A stretch of 64,000 bases of DNA from Lytechinus pictus (taxonomy: Eukaryota; Echinodermata; Echinoidea; Temnopleuroida; Toxopneustidae): the NCBI RefSeq assembly GCF_037042905.1, contig NC_087252.1, forward strand, positions 22,027,701-22,091,700, read 5' to 3'. Shown here in pieces: positions 56,348 through 64,000 of this stretch. Position 1 is the stretch's first letter. The number at the start of each line of letters is the position of its first letter. The position numbers and the translations under genes were made by a program. The notes beneath the pieces were generated by a model. The model worked only from the letters and a program-made list of their open reading frames with translations, ran no database searches and had not been told where the DNA came from.

Positions 56348-59300
56348 TCATCTGTCAAGCTGCTTGATCTGAGTAGCGATCATCATCCATTTGTCAAGCC
56401 ACTGTTGCATCGTTTGACCTTCGACCTTGACCCACGGGGTCAAATGTTGGGCTGGCTGGTCCCACCTGCAGTAACGGAAGAACACAATGTGATGATAATG
56501 TATTGATTCTAGAACATCAATTTGAATAAAGCAGCACATCTCAATTCGTGTGTTTCATAAACCATATGCCACCAGCGTTCATTATAGTTCTCCCAATTTT
56601 TTTTTTCCTGAGAGATACAAAATACCATTGGCTGCGAATAAGAATTGAAAAATCAAAAGAATTAATGGACTGAACAATGAAGAATTCTCCGACCTGTGAT
56701 ATAATCTTTCAATTTATCTGTAAAATGATTTCAAAGTTTGAAAGAGAATAAGCTTTAGATTTATCCAGACTTTACACAAACAGTGAAAATAAGTGATTTA
56801 AAAAATGGAAATCCATGAAAAATGAAATACTCCAAAGATTCTTTTTGCCCAATTGATCGTGGGCCCGGCAGCCACTGTGCAGCCCCAGATCGACGAGGCT
56901 CTATCCCTTGAATCATTGAAAGCCAAACAGGGTAGCAGCAACTCCCATAAACATATTTTGGTCTGACGCGACCGGGGCTTGAACTCCTGACCTCTAGCAA
57001 CTGAGTCAACACACCGGTCACCAACACACACAACATTGTTAAATTATGATTTAGAAAAAGAAAATCAACTTTCATGGAGTATGTAACCCATCTAATAAAG
57101 TTTGTGTACTGTTTGGATTAGGATTGGGAATCTTTATGAAAAATAAATGTAATTACTAAAAGGTTGGAAAATGCTACATATACATGAGAATACAATCCAT
57201 GCAAAGATAATTGATTCATTAAAAGGCTGTATAGCTGTTTGCTGCTCTTCTTCTTCCCTGTGATATGAACAGAAGAAGTATTTCATGAATCATCTTGTCT
57301 GTGATTTTCACTGGCAAACTCGCTCAGAGCCAATCAGATGCAAGGATTTCAGTAGCTTTTAACAGCTGGCAGTGAAAACAACCCACTTTTTGTTCCCTGA
57401 AATGCTCCCACATGGATTACCGAATTGATTTTGTCTGTGTTTGTACATGCCAGGAGATGCGTCTACATGACTATTTGCAGATTTGCTTGTGTTGGTTCAA
57501 CAGTGTATTATTGGATTATGATTAATAATATTCACTCAACTCTACAAGAGCAATATGTGCACAGGGGAGGTTCAATGTGTATTAGCATATATCTAAAAGG
57601 GTTGAATTCTGTCTGTAGATCTATTCAGGTTTGAGCAGTCTGAATTGAAAATAAAATCTAAAATACAATTTATCAAATTACAAACCTGGAAGTTTCTAGA
57701 TCCCTCTCTGCAGGGTGTACAAGAAGCTGACAATTAGGTATCTACCTGGACATTATCAAGGCCTTTTTGGCGTGTTTTACACTATTTTCCTTTGCAATTT
57801 AAATTTTTCATCTTTCTGAAACTTAATGGTTGATATTTCTTGGGTATGTGCATTTTAACAAGCGTTTTTATGGCTTTTTTGTGCATGCCCAATTTTCATT
57901 CATTATTTTGTTCATCTATATTTTTTACAATTATGTGCCAACCATAATTTTATCATCACCACTATTTATTTCAGTTATGTTCTGTTGATACCTTTGCTTT
58001 GTTTTATGTTATTTATATTTTCTTTGTGTATATATAATTTTTTTTTCATTTTGTTCTTTTTAATGAATTTGGAAATAAATACTGAATTGAAAAAAATTGA
58101 ATAATTGAAATATTATTAATCTCCACAATATCATCATCATCATCATCACTATCACCACCACCATCATCATCATGTTAATGGTTTGTTGGCTCGCTTGGTA
58201 GTGCGTCTGTATCACAATCAGGTGGTCGGGTGTTCAAGCCCTGGCCGCATCAGACCAAAAGACATTAAAGGTCAAGTCCACCCCAGAAAAATGTTGATTT
58301 GAATAAATAGAGAAAAATCAAACAAGCATTATGCTGAAAATTTCAGCCAAATCGGATGTGAAATAAAAAAGTTATGACATTTTAAAGTTTCGATAATTTT
58401 CCAGAAAACAGTGATATGCACAACTCAGTGACATGCAAATGTCAGTCGATGATGTCCCTCACTCACTATTTATTTTGTTTTTCATTGTTTAAATAATACA
58501 ATATTTCATTTTTTACAGATTTGACAATAAGGACCAAGTTGATTGAATCATATAGTATATTAAACAATGCTAATTCCACATGTTCAAGGAGGAATTAATC
58601 GTTGTTTCACAGGACAACAGGTGGAAAATTTGAATATTTTACATTTCATATAATGAAATACAAAAGAAATAGTGAGTGGGTGATGTCATCACTCTCCTCA
58701 TTTGCATACCGACAAGGATGTGAATATAACTGTTTTGTGAAATTTAAAGTTGAATTAAGAAGACGATTCCAAATATTGAGATATTTACATTAATAGCAAC
58801 CTTACAACCCCCCAAACACTAAGAGGTGATTCGACCCCCCATTTTCTTTTTTCAAAATAGTGAATTTGAACGATTTATCCCTACCCATTTTCCCTGAGTT
58901 CGCTCCTGCAATGCCTACCGAGACGGGTGTTCTTTGAGTGTGACGTCACCGGGGGGTATTTTAGTAAACAAGGCAGTGCCGCTTTGTGTACTATGCACGT
59001 ACGCCTTCATATGGAATAACTGCAGTTGAAGTTGTATCTGCGAGCCATAGAACTTGCAAAGAGGTAATGATTAAAATATTTGTGGCCGTACTATTATTCC
59101 AAATATGTAAATTCCCTCAGAATGATACCATAGACCCTAAAGGAATAATTTCAAGGTGAATAATATGAAATTTGATCGAGATCTTCTCACCAGTCGATAA
59201 CGTAGCAGACGTGTTATTATGACATATTTATCCGCGCGTGACGCGGCTCTTGCAAAAAAACACAGTTGGTTGCGGAATTGCTTTGTTTCGACCGGCCGCC

Positions 59301-62300
59301 CGCTCCGGCGCAGCTAGCTGTCGAGCTACCGTACCGCATACCTTTCTTGTTGTCTTCAACCATAGATATGTCTCTCTGTCTTCAACTCACTTGCGAATTG
59401 CGTTTGTATGTGTGACGGTGACCCCTAGCGTAATTAAATATAGAAAACAACTCAGAAGGCCGAGAAAGAATAATACGTTTGGTTCAAGATTGTTCTGTGG
59501 AATGAGCTATGAGTGGAAATGATCCAGAGGATATAAAAGTGGAGTCAAAGACAAAAGAAAAGAAGAAAAAACGCCAGGGGATCGCGGCACGGCCATGAAC
59601 TAAGTCGACATACCAGACCATAACAGTACACTCAATGCCTGTACGTACCGGGTGTTGTGTGTACTAGTATTATGCGTTCAGCGCGCGCTGAGCGAGAGCT
59701 GAGCTAGCTGCCGGAATTACTTTCCAGCTATTCACTTGATTGAACATCGTGAAAATAAATGAGAAATAGTGAAAATATCATTCAATAACTCACTGTTTGC
59801 TATCTTACATCATGATTGAAGAGTTCATGATGGTTATTCATACTGTTTTTTATACAGGGAAAGTAAAGATTTGTACATATCAGTCCTATTTGTTTGATTT
59901 GAATTGCTTTGAAAAAAAATTGTAAAATATCTTTCTCTCTCTGCATAGCATTTCTGTATGACATTCAGGCACCTCTTATACTAAATTCCCCCCGGTGACG
60001 TCACACTCCGAGTGGCTTTTCTGTACACTCGTCTCTCGGGCTCTGACAGGTGGCTAATTTCATTGACTTTCAAAGCAAAATATCGAGAAGGCAGAGGATT
60101 TTTGTGACATGCTATCTGTTTGAACAACTTATATATACTATATATTGTTTGTAGAACCTATATTTATGGAAACTCACCCCCTTCTTAATTCAACTTTGAG
60201 CGAAACTTTAAAATGTCATAACTTTATTTTACATCCGATTTTGATGAAATTTTCAGCGTTATGCTTGTTGGATTTTTCTCTTTTTATTCAAATCAACTTT
60301 TTGTTGGGGTGGACTTATCCTTTAAAAGATGGGAGATGGTGCCACCCTGTTTGGCTTTCAACGATTTCAGACGATTTAAGGGGTAGAGTAACATTGATCT
60401 GATGCTGCACTGTGGCTGCCGGACCAATGACAAAGGCAAATTGAATGAGCAGAGATTTCTATTTCAGATTTCATTTTAAAAACAATAAAATACGTATTTT
60501 CAGATTTTCGGATCACCATCATCACCACTTTCACCATCATTAACCACCATCACCATTATCGCCAAATCATCATCATCGTTATCGGCATCATCACCATCAT
60601 CATCATCACCATCATCATCATCACCATCATCATCATCACCATCATCACCATCAACATCATCATCATCATCATCATCACTATCATTCTCCTCATCACCAAA
60701 CCCCATTTGTATCTTTCTCTTCTTCCTCCACCTCCTCATCAATAATCATATTTCAAAATATAATACTCACCAAGCAGTGACATGTTCTCTTGACTTCATA
60801 CAATGGCTCATGGCACTGGTAGCCTCAGCAAGTCTTTTCTGCAGGACAGGCAGAAGTCTATTGGTCTGTTCCTTAGCATGGGACTCCACATCCTTGCATA
60901 AACCTGTTAAGAAGACATTGACAGATAATTAACTTATGTTGTGATTGATTATATGTGATTTAGAATTCTGTTTCTGTTTTGTTTTTTACTCTGTAGTAAC
61001 ACTGAAATAATCATATTTTTCACTTTCAAATTGATTCACACCATGCTGCACTCAAATGGTGAGGCAAATGGGTACCCGGCTGGAAACAGCAGCTCGAGCT
61101 AAAAATAGTGGTGCACCTCGGAATAGATAATTTATAGATAGAGGGCGCTATCTAACTGCTTATCATTATCATTAAACTTTGTTCAAAATCTATTATTACT
61201 CAGGATTAATTCCTTGAATACACAGCAATGGAAACGGTTGGCTCAAGCTATTAAAGCTAAGGGTACTAATATTAGTAGTGCGCCTCGGAATAGATTACTT
61301 CTATAAAGAGGGTACTGTATAAATACCTATTATCATTATCATGATAATTTTTTTTGCATAATAACTTCAGTGCCGATAGATCTGACCTTGAATGTGCTTG
61401 ATGATGTCTTGACCAGATTCCTCACTGTTGCCATAGTAACCAAGGACCTTCTGCGATTCAAGGATGCCCTCGATGTCGGCCATCTCTATTTTCAGTTCCG
61501 ACAGATAGGGGAAGAGACATTCTGGGGCCTGAATGACAAAGATCACAATTAATGGGAGCTGATTTTTCAAATATAGAAACTGTTCAATGTAAATTTAATA
61601 TATAAATAGCAGATTTGAGATTGTACCTTTCACACAACATACATTTTATGATAAAATATCAAATTTTGTATGACAGTGAAGACAAATTTTGGAAATAAAT
61701 GGTCTGGACATAGATTTACCACCATTCATCTATCTTTAAGGATATAGTGTGGCAATGAATTTCTAAAGAAGCTAGTGTGCTTCAATACTGACCTTGTACA
61801 TGGGGTATTTCAAGGCCGCCAAGATCTCCTGCAAGACTCCGCCTCCCGCTGATGGTGATTGGTTAGACAGGCGATTGATTGACAGCTGGCACACGGGAAC
61901 ATCCTCTCCACTATCATAGGAGCAAATGAAAAAGAATACACCATGGCATCTCATGAGTAATGGATACACCTAAATTCATCGTTATCAATTTTAATAGCTG
62001 CATCTTTTTTTTTGTGAAAAAGATGAAAATGGGATCTCAATTGAATACTTGGGTAAGATGAAACATAAATGTTGACAAGCATTCTTCATTCTAAGTACAA
62101 TGTGGAACAAATTTGAGACATATGATTATGATTTTCGTATTTTCTTTAAATAAAAAATAGCTTTATGGACAACAATCCCCCTATACCCACTGCATATTCA
62201 AACTGAGCAAAAAGTAATGTACAGTGATAAGCGCCAGTCAAGACATTCTATCACTCAAATTTTTTGACCACCATACCCAACCTGCCTCACACAAATTGAA

Positions 62301-62629
62301 TACCCCCACTGATAAAGATAATGGTATCAACCCCCTCCAATCTAGAGCGGTAATCTGAAGATGATGAAGTGATGCAAATAGTTCAACCTCCCGGGTGATG
62401 CGATTCAAACATTACGATTCATATACCCCATCACCAACCCCCTACCTATTACAACAGATCATAACCTGTCTAAATTAACTGACCTTTCAAGAGCAGTAAT
62501 CTGGAGAAGATGAATAGGGAGTGATGCAAAGAGGTCGACCTCCCGGGTGATGCGATTCTTTAGCTTGGTTGTCATAGAAGCGGAACCAGCTTCATGAGCA
62601 CTGAGCTTCTGCTCGATGTACCTACCCAG
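56348..62629 (-). CDS. HAUS5: Probable augmin subunit HAUS5, C-terminal five exons (5' end outside window)
   Basis: Augmin recruits gamma-tubulin to spindle microtubules so that new microtubules branch off; HAUS5 is one of its eight coiled-coil subunits. Exons on -: 62484-62629, 61793-61910, 61387-61528, 60771-60903, 56348-56465, ending in TGA. The last 218 residues are encoded; phases agree at all junctions and donors/acceptors are canonical. The identification rests on the C-terminus: TAWWDQPAQHLTPW followed by QQWLDKW corresponds to the WWEQPGQ...PQWRLRW region I recall from vertebrate HAUS5, and exon order and helical, Leu/Gln/Glu-rich composition fit. Similarity upstream of that is weak, so the name is likely rather than certain. 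The 4.3-kb intron before the last exon carries SINEs, nested transposons and a microsatellite. Two exons have tandem partial copies. The reading frame remains open at 62629, so upstream exons lie beyond the window or in its last 1.3 kb. Confidence 0.72.
56848..57025 (-). mobile_element. tRNA-derived SINE, copy 3
   Basis: On -: box A region GACTCAGTTGCTAGAGG, box B GGAGTTCAAGCCCCGG, then GTCAGACCAAAA and a body with ACCCTGTTTGGCTTTCAA and ACAGTGGCTGCCGGGCC. The same body follows the heads at 58179 and 63163. Confidence 0.75.
57740..58090 (+). mobile_element. Possible 3' tail of a retroposon
   Basis: AT-rich UTR-like stretch ending GAAATAAATACTGAATTGAA plus short A/TTGAA repeats, similar in style to the tails at 19277 and 55672. 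No coding remnant. Confidence 0.3.
58269..60321. mobile_element. TTAA-flanked MITE, family A, copy 5, carrying a nested element
   Basis: TTAA at 58265-58268 and 60322-60325, ends AGGTCAAGTCCACCCCA and TGGGGTGGACTTATCCT. Its arms match copies 1, 2 and 4 up to GTGAAATTT (58745) and from GCGAAACTTTAAAATG (60199). Everything between is foreign. Confidence 0.88.
58746..60197. mobile_element. 1.45-kb element with 17-bp perfect inverted ends, unclassified
   Basis: AAAGTTGAATTAAGAAG (58746-58762) is perfectly inverted at 60181-60197. A second, inner inverted pair spans GTGTGACGTCACCGGGGGG (58938-58956) and its inverse near 59992-60010, with flanking GAGACG-GTGT similarity. The GC-rich core (59230-59740) has a 94-codon frame (59238-59522) of unknown nature. 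No clear target duplication. Confidence 0.6.
60508..60690. repeat. CAT/CAC microsatellite in the HAUS5-like gene's last intron
   Basis: About 180 bp of CAT and CAC triplets, some 80 bp from the donor of exon 60771-60903. Confidence 0.9.
62339..62415 (-). pseudogene. Degenerate tandem copy of the HAUS5-like exon 62484-62629 (middle part)
   Basis: Shares GAGC-GTAATCTG-AGA-GATGA, GTGATGCAAA-AG and ACCTCCCGGGTGATGCGATT with 62491-62563, offset about 150 bp into the downstream intron. Substitutions and a missing block make it non-coding. Confidence 0.75.
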
Positions 62630-62639
62630 CTACACAGAT

Positions 62640-62860
62640 TTATGGAAAGGGCAAAAGAAGGAAAAAGATGGGAGAAAGAGGGGAAGGAGAAGGAAAAGAA
62701 GGAAAAGTAATAGGAGAAAAAGGAGAAGAAGGAGGAGAAGATGAAGAAGGAGAAGAAGGAGGAGGAGAAGGAGGAGAAGGTGAGGCAGGAGGAGAAGGAG
62801 GAAAATGAGGAGAGAAGAAGGAGAAGCAGAAGGAAGACAAGAACAAAAAAAAGGAAGTAT
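62640..62860. repeat. GGAGAA-type polypurine repeat
   Basis: About 220 bp of nearly pure purine on + (GGAGAAG, GAAGGAG units), i.e. the pyrimidine-rich side on -. It sits directly upstream of the acceptor of exon 62484-62629 and so may extend that exon's polypyrimidine tract. Confidence 0.85.
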
Positions 62861-63162
62861 ACTGGTTTGGCCTATTAATACTTTCATCAATGATTCTAGT
62901 ATGTAACAATTGACAATGAAAACTATACTGACAGACATCCACACAAGGATTGTGAAGATGATTTCAGAAACCAATAAAGTAAACCATATTATGGTTGTTC
63001 CACTTTATATGTTTGTCATTTTGCCTCCGACGAAGATTCTGCTAGGATCGAAAGCTTAGGCCCCTTTTTGACTTTATAAAGTAAAAATAAAGCACATGTA
63101 TAATACAGTGACTGTATCAATGTATGATCTCAGAATAAGACAGAAATCAAACAAAAATAAAA

Positions 63163-63350
63163 TGGTTTGTTGGTTCAGTTGGTAGAGCGTCCGTCTCGAG
63201 AGGTTCGGCGTGCAAGCTCAGGAGGGTCAGACCAAAAGACATTAAAAGTTTGTGCTATCCTGTTTGGCATTCTACGATTAAAGGATAGAGCAAAGTCAAT
63301 CGTGTGCTGTACAGTGGCTGCCGGGCCCACCATAAATTGAGCAAAATGAA
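63163..63350 (+). mobile_element. tRNA-derived SINE, copy 1 (uninterrupted)
   Basis: Box A TGGTTCAGTTGGTAGAGCG is excellent; the box B region (GGCGTGCAAGCTCAGG) is mutated. It is followed by CAGACCAAAAGACATTAAAA and a body with TATCCTGTTTGGCATTC and CAGTGGCTGCCGGGCCC, colinear with copies 2 and 3. Confidence 0.75.
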
Positions 63351-63718
63351 TTTTCAGAGTGTTTGTATATCAGATTTCTATTTCAAACAAGACCATATGG
63401 ATTTTCATTTTTGTTACATTTTCCTAGTCATTGTTGATAAACTGTACAATACACACATACAAGGAGATACAAAAATTATTTACAATGTATTTTTGTCAGC
63501 TTCCAACTTGAACATTGATCAGATAAATGCAACATCAATGTGTTCAAACTAAAGGGTAAATAGCCACTTGGTCTACTACACTCACTTTGTTTTATTTCTG
63601 TTTAGTCTAATCCTACAACCAGTCTGTCTACTCGTCATTTGGTCTAATTCCAATTTAGCCCATTTACCATTTGGTCTAATTTTCAGGGATTTTATACCCA
63701 ATTGCCCTAACATCACTA

Positions 63719-63939
63719 ATGGGGAGTTGCAAGAAACTTGCGATCAATTGCAAGTAAATTTTTGCTCCCGAAATCAAGCATATGCCGTGCATTTAATTGC
63801 AAATTTGCGATTGATTGCTACTCTGCTCCATGAAACAAGGAGTGTAATCTGATTTGTTGTAGTTAAAAGTGATCAATCAATTGTAAAATTGCAACAGAAT
63901 ATTTGCGATTGATTGCAAATATTTTCTTGCAACACCCCC
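63719..63939. repeat. Palindromic repeat built on TTGCGATTGATTGCAA
   Basis: Left arm GGGAGTTGCAAGAAACTTGC and right arm ending in TTTTCTTGCAACACCCC are inverted, with several TTGCGATTGATTGC variants between. Probably a small MITE. Confidence 0.55.
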
Positions 63940-64000
63940 TTAGTCTACACATGGACCTATGAAGAGATGGACATTCATCGCTTAGATAATGAATTCACTA

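Larger units (their letters stand above)
58179..60440 (+). mobile_element. tRNA-derived SINE, copy 2, split by a 2-kb insertion
   Basis: The head (GGTGTTCAAGCCCTGG box B, then CAGACCAAAAGACA) lies at 58179-58268 and the body (CACCCTGTTTGGCTTTCAA, CACTGTGGCTGCCGG) at 60322-60440. The intact copy at 63163 reads straight through GACATTAAAAG at the same point, so the MITE 58269-60321 entered at that TTAA. Confidence 0.85.
62630..64000. other. Right end of window, probably intron of the HAUS5-like gene
   Basis: Contains a GGAGAA-rich polypurine run (62640-62860), a SINE (63163-63350), the TTTGGTCTA repeat (63560-63690) and a foldback repeat (63719-63939). No further exon of the - strand gene was found. 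Confidence 0.5.

Noticed and set aside
63163-63240. Possible functional tRNA gene
   Set aside because: Good box A but a broken box B, no full cloverleaf, and the downstream body is shared with other copies, so it is a SINE head.
1-64000. CRISPR array, operon, riboswitch or prophage
   Set aside because: The sequence is eukaryotic; the regular repeats are microsatellites, exon-derived tandem copies or transposons, with no spacer structure.

Overview
The window is eukaryotic nuclear DNA: genes are split into short exons with canonical GT/AG borders, introns are long, and most of the sequence is AT-rich, packed with microsatellites and small DNA transposons. Protein similarity, repeat style and the compact intronless GPCR suggest a marine invertebrate deuterostome, most likely an echinoderm such as a sea urchin. 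That placement is inference; no species-specific marker was seen.

Five coding loci can be supported. (1) 370-4224, + strand: the last five exons of a gene I do not recognise; it begins left of the window. (2) 10306-24737, - strand: a complete 11-exon TOM70 gene (572 aa), the mitochondrial outer-membrane TPR import receptor. (3) 28435-37848, + strand: a complete 8-exon eIF3f gene (285 aa), an MPN-domain translation initiation subunit. TOM70 and eIF3f are head to head, about 3.7 kb apart. (4) 44800-45795, + strand: a rhodopsin-class GPCR with an uninterrupted 331-codon reading frame, preceded by a likely splice acceptor and followed by a close poly(A) signal. (5) 56348-62629, - strand: the last five exons of a gene whose C-terminus resembles augmin subunit HAUS5; its 5' part lies right of the window. 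These genes do not form a pathway; all but the GPCR and the unknown gene are housekeeping genes.

The rest is mobile DNA: palindromic TTAA-flanked MITEs in several families, a piggyBac-like CCCTAA...TTAGGG element, Harbinger-like elements with TAA target duplications, a hAT-like MITE with a perfect 8-bp target duplication, a Tc1/mariner-like element, a possible THAP/P-like element, tRNA-derived SINEs and CR1/jockey-like retrotransposon pieces. Several are nested, and the insertion order can be read from them.

The most unusual observation is that exon edges in both multi-exon minus-strand genes (TOM70 exons 2, 4, 5, 9, 10; HAUS5-like gene, two exons) have been tandemly copied into adjacent introns or flanks. 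In two cases this built short arrays with a period of about 160-174 bp that carry recognisable coding sequence.
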